Assembly: GCA_030704615.1 (NCBI GenBank)
Contig: CM060733.1
Location: 29,078,001-29,142,000, forward strand
Direction: 5' to 3'
From: Takakia lepidozioides
Taxonomy: Eukaryota > Streptophyta > Takakiopsida > Takakiales > Takakiaceae
DNA length: 64,000 bases
Shown: positions 1 through 11,080 of the stretch, one piece after another
Layout: each line of letters begins with the position of its first letter
How positions within the stretch are numbered: position 1 is the stretch's first letter
Position numbers and translations under genes: made by a program
Notes under the pieces: generated by a model
The model's database searches: none
The model's input: only the letters and a program-made list of their open reading frames with translations
What the model was told of the DNA's origin: nothing

Positions 1-1607
1 TCTCTACTTGCTGGATGGTGGCAGGGGCCGGTCGGTCCACCTGCCTCCAGGGACATCTCTCCAAGGGATGACCTCTTTGGCCGCAATGCAAACATACTAT
101 ATTACTCCAACAGTCTTCTGTTGGGTGAGTGGTTCTGCCACATTTTTGACAACCTTTCCTGGATTGACTGAATTGTCATTTTGATCTATCCTGATAAGTC
201 AGGTTTCGGCTTACCTGCCTCTCCCGAGTGGGATAAGGACAATGTTGAGCAGCATGCCCGGGACCGTCGCAGTTGGAGCACCATACCTTTGCCGGGTTGG
301 GGCCGGATTCTCCTACTGGAGCAGCATCTCGATACCCCACGTAGCTGGTGATCTGCTGGCCGATGGAGCTCATGCAATCGCCCTTTGTTTCAATGGTTTT
401 GATGAGAGAGGTGATTTGCGCCTCCAAATGGCCCACCCGTGAATCAGACTGCCCAGTGGAATCTGCATATGAGTTAGTAGGGGCAACATTCGTATATTGT
501 GGCACGGTCGGTGCTATTGCTGGTGTAGGGGACGTCGCGGGGGCGTATGGCCATGCTCCTCCTACATATGACGGCGTATAGTGTAGAGCGGGTTGGATCA
601 CCACTAATGGCGTCGGCTCATGTGTGGGCTCGATCGTAATGTATGATGGAAGTGCAAAGTCGGGCATTTTGGCCTGTTGTACTTGGCGATGCATGTTGTC
701 AAACTCCTTGTCGGCTTGTATGGCATCTACCAGTGTTGCAGGTCATTGCTGCAAAACATGAAAGTGAGTGGTCTCTCGTAATCCACTTAGAAAACAATCC
801 TTCAGTACCCCATCATCTAGGGGGGTTAAAGGGTTTTGGAGTCACATCAACTCCCGAAATCACATTTCAAAGTCCGCTACCTCCTCTGTGGGGCCTTGGC
901 GGATCCTGGCCAGTGCCATCAAGACACTGATGAACTGGTGGACCGCTTGAAAATGATCTAAAATACGTCCGAATCTGTTGCCAAGTTACGAATATACCTG
1001 GCGCCTGTTGCCAATACCAAGTGGACGCCCTACCCCTCATGGTCGTGGGAAACCATATCAACCAATAGGCATCGTTTAATGCTTGGTTAGAATAGCAACA
1101 CTGAATAAAGCTTTTCACATGATACTTTGGGTTTTCATGGAGAATAAACGAGGTCAGATTTAAATACCTTCCCTGGAACCTTGGCGATGGAGGCATGTCA
1201 GTGTGCAATCTATGGTGCATTAAAGGATACCCAATGGGCCACGGTCCTTCACAATGCAAGCATTCTGATCGGAGTATCAGATGCTGGTGTGCGAAGAACT
1301 GACAAGACTCACAGTGAGTAAAGAAATCAACTTGCCACCTTAGGTGGGCTACGAACGACGATGCGCCTAAGTAAATACCTGGACAGGAACAACCCGTGAA
1401 TACAAATCTATCTGGGCACCAGTAAAAATTCCGAGTGGTGCCGTTCGGTAGAGTTCGGGTGTTCCAAACTCGTTCGTCGATCCAACATTTCTTATGCACC
1501 TTCTTTTCACCCAGGTACCGAATATATTCTTTGATCCATTCTCGGGTGGACCATGGTGTATGGAAGAACCGGTGCCGGATGCATTTCACTTTTTCATCAA
1601 AGGACAT
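1..1607 (-). pseudogene. LTR-retrotransposon gag with three CCHC zinc knuckles (decayed)
   Basis: Gag is the structural and nucleic-acid-binding protein of LTR retrotransposons. On the minus strand the capsid-like part (about 1607-867) has the usual Gly-Arg-Ala...Trp-Tyr and Thr-Trp...Phe...Phe pattern. The C-terminal part carries three CX2CX4HX4C knuckles: CSNCDGPGHAAQHC (near 230-275), CQKCGRTTHPTEDC (near 100-140) and CLHCGQRGHPLERC (near 55-100). An in-frame TGA (174-176) separates the first knuckle from the other two. Near 840-890 the reading FEM-stop-FRELM-stop has TGA where CGA (Arg) is expected, and there is a frameshift there. Protease and pol would lie beyond the left edge. This is a dead copy of a family different from the element at 26-53 kb. 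Confidence 0.75.
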
Positions 1608-4200
1608 CCAAAATGGTGTTCTACGTTGGCTTATCAGTGACCCACTTCTACACTTGTGTTAGTCTTGTCATAAGCAATCATACCATATAACGGTGCTGGT
1701 TTGGTACAATGGTGCTCAACCGCACGCCACTACCATACTCCTCAACATTCAAAGCAAATGAGGTCCGGACCCCTCTAGTAGGAGTTCCTGGATCCACGAA
1801 CAAAACCTCTAATCTGACTCCCTAGGATGGCTACTGGTGGCAAGATCATGCCCTTCCTCCTCCGAGGAAGTGTACTCAGTAGGTCCACTCGGGGCACTCT
1901 CTACTGAAGAGGTGGCATGTACCACCCGGGGCGGTAAACGAGGCAACTGCGCCAAAGGGACTCTCAGACCAAAAGAAAAAACTACTGACCAAACTAGGAC
2001 CGGGAGCTACAACATGTGATGCAACAAAAGAACTCTCTGCTGGCCGATCTCTAACTGTGCCTGGCAGGGTTAATGAGCCAGATGAAATCAACTCACGAAT
2101 AAGAGCTGATGGCGTGGTTCCCCGGTGATAGTACCGAAGAGGCAAGAATGGTCGGCATGCCCTCCTCGGGTGGGGGGGATGCTCACTCTCGACTCCGTCC
2201 TCTCCTGGGCCGACTCCAATCAATCAGTCTATGAAAGCGGGGCGATGTCCGCAAATAGTGCGCCCCACACACTCCCTCAACGGAGCGGAACGCCTAGCAA
2301 TCCTACTGCACATGTACAGCAGGGTGTCGGTGATGGTGCGACACAACGCACAACAAGCCAAGTAGGCCACCTGCCACGCAAGATGGACCTCAAGGGCCGA
2401 ATCAAAATAAATATACGCAAGAAAGGGTGGCTGACAATAGCCCGGCCAACGAGTGTTGAACCGAAAAAATGTAGCAATAGGGGCCGTTTGGGCTCCGGGG
2501 CCTCGGGGTCCAACTCGAGCGGAGATCCAATACTCTCAATACTCCTCTGTAATGGTCAGGATGTGTCGTCGCATCAGCCTGCAAATCACTGTGGCCTTGG
2601 GGCCAGGTACGTCTCCAGTCCTAGTGCTGGAAATGATGCGGTAGAGTCCGATCACCCGGTACTCAAAGGAATGCTCCCGGCGAGGGAGTGCCAATGGTGC
2701 AGCCATACTGCCACTCAAAATTCTCCATGTGGTTAGCCCTGTGCTTAACTCAAATGCGAGAAATCTATCTAGATATACCTAATGGTTCACTCGGTCTTTT
2801 CCTGTCCGAGTCAAAACATAAAACGTCAGGTAAAAATGAAATAACAAAAATCCCAAAGGAGAATGACAAAGGTCCAATTCTCCTTCTATTCAGAATTCAA
2901 GGAGTCCTGACTATTCACTTACCTCCCGACAGACGCACCATTTATATGACGAGCCCTGAGTGCGCGCGGTCAGGGTGATGGCATATTAGTCTAGGGGGGG
3001 GGTCGTGGTAAGTTGCGGTGTAGATTGGGCTCACTGAACCGCCTACCCGACTGCGGTTAGTGCAGGGGGTCCGTGGTCGTACATGGTGGCTATGATCACT
3101 ATCTAAGTCCTACCGGCAAAGAGAAATCACGTACTTCTCTTCACCGGGCGAGTTTGTGTTTATAAGTCCTACGGTATCGTGCAATCTACTTAGTAGCTGC
3201 CTTCCAAGTCTTTGTGTTTTATTGTCTAATTCCTACCGCCTAGGCCCCCGAGCCGCCTATAGCCGGGACACGTTTTAAACCCTTCACAAGGCACCTGCCG
3301 AGCCTAGGAAGATGAGGGAAAATCTTCCTCTCCCAATGCCCCTCCTTCACCAAGTGCTTAAGATCAAGTCCTCTATGATGGAAGGGCCAACGCTTCCTAC
3401 CCCAATGCCTAAAATACTTTGTCTTAGCAAAGGAGTGGCCAAAATACCTATCATAATCCAATAGGTTCACCAAGTTCAATAAGGTGGTTCTAAGCCCCTC
3501 AACTCAATAAGTTCAATCAGTTTAATCAACGCTCTTCAGGCTCTAACGTGCACCACGTGCATCTATCCTATTTAAACACTTTTGCAAATCAGAAATGCTG
3601 GAAATAAAAGAAAATAAGAAAATCAGGAAAAATACCTCCTCTATGGGAAATCCTGTGGGGAATCCAAAGATACCCTTGGCGCCTAAAGATGCCCTTGGGA
3701 ACCCTGTAGGAACCCAATGAGAACTGAGGAACACCCGAGAATCGTTCCCTGCCGCGGGGAACTGCCGTGGCCCTATCAGATGAACGAATCTCATTGAGAG
3801 CTCATCCTTGCCACTACATTCGTTAGTCCAGAACATGCATGCGTAAATATAACCACTGGTGGGTCCAAGCCAGATTTCACCCCTTTACATTATTTTTTAA
3901 GGCGCTGGTGCGCTTTCCTTCCATGGAAAAAGTTATCCTCTACCTTGGGCTCTGACACAAAGGCACACTGTAGCTGAGTTCTTAGGACATAGTACTTTCT
4001 CTCCTCCCTTGTCTCTCGAGGTCTCCGCCTCTAGCTCACTGCTCACATGCCCGCTTGGCTTTCTCTTGGAGTCATAAGAACGCTCCCCTCCAAGGCTACG
4101 TCCTCCCAAAATCCTAGATCTACTATTGGCGCCTTAGATAATGGCTTCTAACCCTTAGATGGGTATAAATTGAATCTAATAGCTAAAGGTAAGAATACCC
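1608..4200. other. Gene-free stretch upstream of the gag remnant
   Basis: No convincing protein-coding reading frame on either strand. Being 5' of a minus-strand gag, part of it could be the leader and LTR of that element. I found no LTR pair, because the other end lies outside the window, and no clear primer-binding site. A G run occurs at about 2,993-3,002. Confidence 0.3.
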
Positions 4201-4243
4201 TCAATTAAGGGAATTTGCAGACACATTGCCCGCTGGGTAAAAC

Positions 4244-4301
4244 GCCCCCCGCCATGTGGCGGGGCGCAGATCCGCGCGTAGCGGTCCAAGCCGTGGACCG
4301 C
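4244..4301. repeat. Two adjacent perfect GC-rich hairpins
   Basis: The stretch reads CCCCGCCA-TG-TGGCGGGG and then, about 20 bases on, GCGGTCCA-AGCCG-TGGACCGC. Each has a perfect 8-bp stem. A third palindromic stretch, CCCGGG-CTTCT-CCCGGG, lies near 4,534-4,552. No rRNA, tRNA or transposon end was recognised, and the function is unknown. Confidence 0.5.
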
Positions 4302-4639
4302 TGCGGTTAACGCCGACATCTGCTGGTCCGTCTCAGCTTTTGATTATCCCGCGGATAAAGACCCGCACCCTGCTCGCACGCTTTAGGGCCTCACGCCTGA
4401 GCCACGCGGCTGATGTACTTTATCTCAGTACGACTTAAGTTCAGCGCTGGGGCCCCGCTCCCCATACGTCGTGGCTGGGCCACGGTTGCCTCCACGCTTT
4501 TAGTAATCGAGTGCCAACTCTCTAGGCGCAGCACCCGGGCTTCTCCCGGGCTGCTCGCGACTTTGGGGCTGTCAAGCGAAAGCAGCCCGCCCAAACCCCA
4601 AGACAAAAAAAGACAACCCACCCTCCCCTAGGCCTCCAT

Positions 4640-5680
4640 GGCTTGCTAGTGGGGGGGGGGGCAAATTAGCACATAGTGGCCTTATATCATAGATCCAGCC
4701 TACTGGCCTACCTTTGCCAGAGCTGGCCATATTTCAAATTAGTAATCAAACACAAAGATTCTTTCCTCAAACAATTCAAATACAAGCCTCTACTGGTACC
4801 CTTTCCAATAGGCTATGGGGTTCTTCCCCTTGTCAATTCTAGACATGAAATAGTAGGATTCCACAATGCACTCTCCTATTTTGAAGAGCCTAAATCAGAT
4901 TTTCAACTTCAAGCTTTGCTTGGAAAATAAATGAATCACATACATAAATGGTGAAATAGTAAGATGGGATCAACCTTTCTTTGCGAGAGTGCTTGGGATG
5001 CTCTATCAACTCAAGTAATGGTACTCTATGCGGCCTCCATTTGGGCTCTCGTCCATAAGTCCACACCAGCCCCTCCTACTTGTCCTCAAGTCACTTTCCT
5101 CTACATGAAATTGCCCTCTTCCTTCACAAATGAAATGGCTCAAAGGCCCACAAGTTAGGCCACTTGCCTTAGCTCACAAGAATTTTATCTAACTAGGGAG
5201 CTTCAAGCTCCACTCCCTATGATCTAGCCTCCTCAAGCCTCAAACTAACAACACTACAACAAGAAGAAACTAAGCGAGAGAAGAACTAGATGAAGAACAA
5301 GAGAAGCCTTGCCTTTCTTTTATACTATTTTGAGCCTAATAAACTAATGGAAAATATTCATTAAACTATTGTTTTCTTGGAGGATCTATAATATAATATT
5401 CAACATGGATGAAAAGTCTTAGAGGCAAATGAAAGCTGGATTTTCATCCATCCAATTGGATGACCACTTGGCGTGAGTTGTCATTTCATCCATCCAGCTC
5501 CTCAAGGCGAATTCCAGGCTTTTTCATCCATCCAAGAAGTAGAAATGCAAATAATAGGCCCCGTGAGTGCTGTCGACTCAATAATTTGGCCCCACTGCTA
5601 ATCAGCTCCATAAATCACCAAACTTGGTGACAAACTACAATTATATACCCTGTATCAGCCTATAAATTCTCAGCTCCATC
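4640..5680. other. Unassigned sequence with a short open frame
   Basis: An 84-codon open frame (4,676-4,930, +) has no recognisable domain. Between about 5,440 and 5,540 the phrase TTCATCCATCCA recurs three times. A poly-G run lies at about 4,651-4,660. Nothing here can be assigned. Confidence 0.2.
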
Positions 5681-5754
5681 GGTGGTAAAAAAGTTGCGCT
5701 TCTCGCCATTCGTCATATTTTCGCTACACACAGATTTTGTGGTATTTTTGGAAA

Positions 5755-6159
5755 TCAAATCCCTGGTGATGGCTCTGGGGTCTTTGACCCTGCCACTGAG
5801 TCATAGGTTGTCCGGAGTCCCCTCCAGTTGTCCCGCACCGCTAACAAGTCCACGCTTTGCCGTTTGAAGTTGTCCTGATCTGTTGTCATTCCGATGCGAC
5901 CAATTGCTTTGTTGCGATATTTCATCACTGTACATGTCGCTTCCACCAATTGCCAAGCTTCTCGCCGTGTGTTCCTACTGGACTTGAAAGGCGGGAGAAA
6001 AGAGAGATCGCAATCTGGGACTAGAACAGTCGTCATGTATTGTTTGAACATGATTAACTTGCCGTTTCTGGTACCGAATTGGCAGCCTAATCTGCTGTCG
6101 ATGTATCTTCCTACGGTCATCTTGACGCCAGAGTTCCACTCCATGGTCGTCGCAGACAC
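5755..6159 (-). CDS. Hypothetical 134-residue open frame
   Basis: This minus-strand frame starts with MSATTMEWNSGVKMTVGRYI and ends near TYDSVAGSKTPEPSPGI. I do not recognise the family. It is basic, has Trp and Arg spread along its length, and shows no signal peptide or membrane segment. It could be an exon or a fragment of a mobile-element protein. It lies just left of a LINE fragment. Whether it is a real gene is uncertain. Confidence 0.25.
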   Translation of the reverse strand: MSATTMEWNSGVKMTVGRYIDSRLGCQFGTRNGKLIMFKQYMTTVLVPDCDLSFLPPFKSSRNTRREAWQLVEATCTVMKYRNKAIGRIGMTTDQDNFKRQSVDLLAVRDNWRGLRTTYDSVAGSKTPEPSPGI

Positions 6160-6339
6160 TGTCTAATTTCTACGTGCTTTACCAACGATTTCCAGACAAC
6201 TAACAAACTAACCTGTTTTGGCAGTACAATGCCGAAACCGCTTGTCTTATGATAAAAAACGATCTGAAAATAAAAGTGTACCAATATATGCATCTACAGC
6301 CACTCTCGACTCTCCCACACGATCGTACCTTGACTGCTA

Positions 6340-8092
6340 CGTCCAACCCGCCCCCTCCACGTGTCTGCACCCTCCCCCTGCCACGAACCCCACCCAAATC
6401 AAATTCAATCTCCCCCCTACTACCCCCCCTCCCCCCCCCCCCCCGCCACCCATAGCCGATACCTCATCCGTGCACCCACACTCTCATTCATCCATGACAA
6501 TATCCCCCAACGGATATCTCATCCATCCGGCTCCACTCCTCACACCTTTCATCCCACCCCCCACACACTCATACCCCCGCAATTCTTTATCCAACCCAGT
6601 CACCCCTCCCCCCTTATCACCCACTGCCTGCGCACCTGCCTCACCCACCAGGATCCCACGCCTACATACCAAACACACTTTAACTCCTTAACCACAGACA
6701 CAATACCCTTCCATGCACCTTGCCGCCACCAGTTCCACGATTACAAGCTTTACTATCCATACAGATTTACCAAGCCCCGATAAACCCCTTGTACATTCTC
6801 CTGACACTCCTAACTACATAAACACACACCCCCAAAGCTACCTCCTCACACACTGCCCTCATGGTTGGTATCAACTACAACTCCTGGCATCCAAGCACTC
6901 CCTCCATCACCCCCCATCACACCACACCAAATTCACTCTAACATGCGCACTACTCATACTTATGAGATGTGGTGACATCCATCCAAACCCCGGCCCAAAT
7001 ACCATCAACAATATTAATGACCTCCCTACCGACCCCCAAGATAAATATGCGCTATACTTTCAACCCAACACTGTCTAACTCAAACCAGCCTATCAACACT
7101 TATACAACCACTTTTTGCCTGCTATCGCCTCATCCTCCGTCCAACCCACAACTAAATACCCAATAGCTCCACATTTGGCCACCCCACATGTGACTACCCC
7201 GCCCTCATACAAGCGGTTTGACAACTTACCCAATACCCACCGCTACACATTTTATTCTCCTTAATTATTACCATCTCCCCACTACCCACAATATGTGATG
7301 ACTACTTCAGGACCCACATGGACTCACAAGTCCAAACACTTCTACACAAACTTCCAGCACATCCGGCCCACAACTATATAGCACCCCCTCACTACCTATC
7401 CGAGCTACACAAATCACTTCAACTCCTCCAATCAACTCCCGGACATGCCCATAAAATCTTAGGCGACCACCTCTCCGACCCTACTCACTACCTCCGTGAC
7501 ATGAGCCAAAAATTCCCATTCTTCTCAGACAATATCCTCAACGCCACTCTCCAATTCCCGGTTACCAACATCCACCCAGGCCGCAACCCCCCCAGAACGC
7601 CACCACCCCAACCCCCCAATTACACACCACTACCCGATAGACCACCCTCCCCCCCCCCATCTGGACCGCACCCACCACGTTCATTCCCTTTGTATCACCA
7701 CCTGAAATGTGGGATCCCTAGCCACAAGCATTCAAAGTCTTATACACCTACTCTCCGAATCCATCTCTCCACACATCATCCTCCTACAAGAAACTAAGCT
7801 TAACAACAATACCCTCAATAACTCTTATTTAAACAAACTTCTTCCGGCATACCATATGCTGTATGGAAACCCCCTAACAGCCGCGCAAATGCCTTTCCTG
7901 ATGGTCTGCCCCATATCAACCATCTAGAGGCGGCGTTGCACTAGGTATCCTCCGTACACACCACTCCTCCAGTACCACCACTAAAATAACTCTACCCCTC
8001 CCCCTACGCTCACACCTCCAAATTATACAACTAAACCTACCCGCCCTAACCCCCATCACTCTAATTCATCTCTACATGCCGTCACATGTCAA
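6340..8092 (+). mobile_element. LINE 5' fragment: 2A-like motif and endonuclease start
   Basis: This is the N-terminal part of a non-LTR retrotransposon protein. It runs from a Pro-rich stretch to a hydrophobic segment ending in CGDIHPNPGP (about 6,970-6,998). That is a 2A-like NPGP motif, as found near the start of many LINE polyproteins. An endonuclease/exonuclease/phosphatase start follows in pieces: SISPHIILLQETKL (about 7,750-7,800), then RGGVALGIL and IHLYMPSHVNDL (about 7,928-8,092). Several frames are needed, so it is broken. It ends abruptly at a T/A-rich run at about 8,093, before any RT domain. The plus strand is strikingly poor in G and rich in C and A over its whole length. Confidence 0.65.
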
Positions 8093-9240
8093 TGATTTAT
8101 TTATTTATTTTTTATTTTATTTATTTTTTTTTCCGAAAAAACTTGCAAATGAACCCAACCCCTGCTTTGCAAGCAAAAGACATGGCATTTACCCATCATG
8201 GATTTTTGGTCACCAGGAAGAAGGACATGACAACAAATCATAAGTTATGTAATCCGAGCAATTTGTAGATGTCATTCACCCCAAATAGCACACCAAAAGA
8301 GCAGCCAGATTAAGGTGTCGCTGAAAAAAATAAAAATGGATTAAGGTGCCAGATTATGGTGGCGCATTCGGGAAAAAAAAAAGAAAAAAAAATCGGATTT
8401 TTTTTTGTTTTGCTTTTTTTTTGGAAAACTTGCAAACAGATTTTGAGTTGTCATGTTATGCGGAGGCTGCAGCGGGCGATTTAGTCTCATCTCATCTCCC
8501 CCTCCTGTGCTTTACGATAGAGATGGTTTTCTGCAGAGTAGGGCTAGTGTCTTCATAGACAGTTGTGCCTTCATTTTGGACACTGACTCCAGTAACAGTG
8601 GATATTTTTCGTCGGAATGAATCGACTGTTTTCAAACGATTTTTACTAAAGCACCAAATGGCCTCTCCACCTTCTTTGCAATTGGGTTTGAGCATCTCTC
8701 TCGATTAAGGTGGGGCCTCTTTCAGGTAGTTCTAGAGCTTTCCAAAAGGAGGATGAGGTGGTGGGCCATCTAGAAGGCTCCCCCACCCCCTTGAGACATT
8801 ATATATAAAGAGGGTGAGGGCTGCTTTTTAGGGGTTTCTTCCGTTTTGGTGGACTCTGCTAGCCAACATGCCCCCCTAAAAAATGTAATTTTGGAACCTA
8901 AATCATCTACAAATGAATGGAAAGCTGAATAAATAAGCTAAAAACACGTAGTATCTAGAACTACTGTTGGCATCTTTTATATACATATATATGCATCATG
9001 AAATGTGATAAAAAAAAACGGTACACCGTGTCAGGCTCCAATTGGTGCCATTGGGCTGAGTCATGCCTCTATCTCCCCCTTTATGTTTTGCCAAAGCAAG
9101 AGAGCCCATGGCCATTTGAAGCTTATCTTATGACAAATAATGAATACAATAATGATAACCCATCCATAAATACCAGTTCCACATCTAATGGATGAGTCTC
9201 ATCTTCATAATCCTCACTGCACCAGCAGAGTTAGTCAACC
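8093..9240. other. Low-complexity and unassigned sequence
   Basis: A TTTA/T-rich run (8,093-8,135) follows the LINE break. Poly-A and poly-T tracts occur at 8,370-8,430. A TATATAAA box sits at about 8,804-8,811 upstream of a pyrimidine-rich stretch and could belong to a promoter or solo LTR. No coding region was recognised. Confidence 0.3.
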
Positions 9241-9420
9241 CAGGTACGACGTATATAGTGTCACATCAGGTAGGTTGTACTATACACAGACGTACAGGTC
9301 CAAGGTAACTAAGGTATGTTACTAGGTTACCGCATACGTACACTGTAGGTACCTACCTCAGTACCTGGGTAGGTATTGTACCTACAGAAGTACCTATGGC
9401 TGCTAGTTACCTAGGCAGAT
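9240..9420. repeat. GTAC/GGTACCT-rich patch
   Basis: Over about 180 bases the tetramer GTAC and its extensions (AGGTAC, GTACCT, GGTAACC-like) recur on both strands, giving many short inverted repeats. No gene is seen. Confidence 0.5.
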
Positions 9421-9458
9421 AGTTTGCGCACATGTGTGTATGTGTATCTGGATGTGCA

Positions 9459-9540
9459 TGGATGGATGGATGGATGGATGGATAGATGGGACGATGGGGA
9501 TGGTGGGGAGGGTGAGCGTCGAGAGGAGAGAGAGAGAGGG
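9459..9540. repeat. GGAT microsatellite followed by GA-rich tract
   Basis: About seven consecutive GGAT units (one changed to AGAT) run from about 9,459 to 9,490. They are followed by GGGGATGGTGGGGAGGG and then GAGAGAGAG to about 9,540. Confidence 0.85.
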
Positions 9541-11080
9541 AGGCGTGGGAGGGGGTGTGGCTTCCGAGGCTCGTCTGCCGTGGAGCGTAATCTTTGTTTT
9601 CTTGCATATTGGGCATCAGGGCTAGGAAGAAATGGTTTCCTCGCTTGTTCCAGGGTGCGTCTTCTGACTGGGATCATGCTCCATCGTTTTCCACGCATGT
9701 GCGATCTCAGTGTTGGTGCGGAAGTGGTCGCAATTGGCCGCTTGATTTGATGAGGGAGATACTGGAGCAACTATAACAGGTTATGGGATGCCACAAGGTG
9801 TGCATTGGGAAGGATCTGTTGTTGACATAATCTGTGGATTCGGCCCTCTGATACATGTACCATTCTCTCCGTCGTTTTCCCCTCCGTGTGAAGAGGGATG
9901 ACAAGCCAACAGAATGTGCATATGGTCAAGCCTGATACATGAAGGTCATGGAAGTACTAACTGCCGAGCGTCTCGGCTCTTGCAGTGACCTGAATTGTGA
10001 AGTATGTCTGGGAAGTCGATTGTTGGATTCGAAATGCTAATGATTCATTGATAGAACAAGCGAATGCCTCCAATCGCTATTAGTTCCTGAAAACTTGTCA
10101 GGAAGGATGTAAGGCATGGGGAGAATTGTGGGCATGTTGTTGTCGATGATCACTGCCACTTTCATGTGGTCTGACCAGATTCTCCCTTTCGTATCCTTGG
10201 GCATGTATATACTGATTTGTCAAGATATGTAAAGGGGAAGCTAGTCATTTCTTGCTGAGGAAGTATTGCGGATTTTAGAGGAATGATTGTTAGCTGGAGC
10301 AAACCATGGCATGCTCTTGTCCATACAAGCCTCCATACCATACTACTTGCCCAGGGTTTGAAAAGAAAGTTCTCGTCCTTACTAGCAGCTCTCAAGAGCA
10401 AAGAGGGTTACAGGTAAGAGAGAGCTGAAGGAATGTGCATCTATCGTTCCCAGTATATACTCATGGTGGATGGGAATATCTCATCTGATCACATGTGGTA
10501 GGAAACCTTGAAGGTCGATGGCTTGAACCTTGACCTAGGTGTGTGTGGGGGGGCGGGGTGGGGGGGGGGGTCTGTAGCTTTCATTTCCCCTCATTTGCTG
10601 GACATGCTATTGGCTGTGCTATTCCTCTCCTGTATGTTTCTTGGTCTGAGTATCGATTGCAGTGTGTTTTTTTGCAAACATACAACTGCTCATAGGTCAA
10701 ACTGTCAACATCTGTTCTTCATCGGAGATTTGTAGTTTGTCTTTGACTAATTTGTTGGTTTTCCTATGTGAACTGCACTTATTAATTGGCTGGTGGTTTA
10801 TTGGAATCTTGTGACAAGCTTTTGTCAATCGCATCAGGAGTTTCTGATGTTTAAATTCTCTTCTCACACGGCTGCTGGGACTTGTGTTATGTACTGATGG
10901 GGAAGGTCCATGTGTGTAATGGTTGCAGATGATGCGATGTGCTTCCAGATGTCAGCCCTTCCATGGATGAGTTAATTGCCTGTTCATACATCAGAGATTA
11001 GAGATTGAACTAGATTTGTGAGAGACAGAGCCGGAGAGTGGCAAAGGGCAAAGGAGGGGAAGGGAGAGAAAGAGAGAAAG
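9541..11080. other. Upstream region of the Yippee-like gene
   Basis: No coding exon was recognised. The last 70 bases before the Yippee start codon are purine-rich (AGAGACAG, GAGAGAAAGAGAGAAAG) and probably belong to its 5' UTR. A G-rich run lies at 10,545-10,570. Confidence 0.35.

Noticed and set aside
3940-3965. Possible tRNA-Met primer-binding site (GGGCTCTGACAC on the plus strand)
   Set aside because: It has mismatches at the critical 3' end and lies more than 2 kb from the gag start, with no LTR border.
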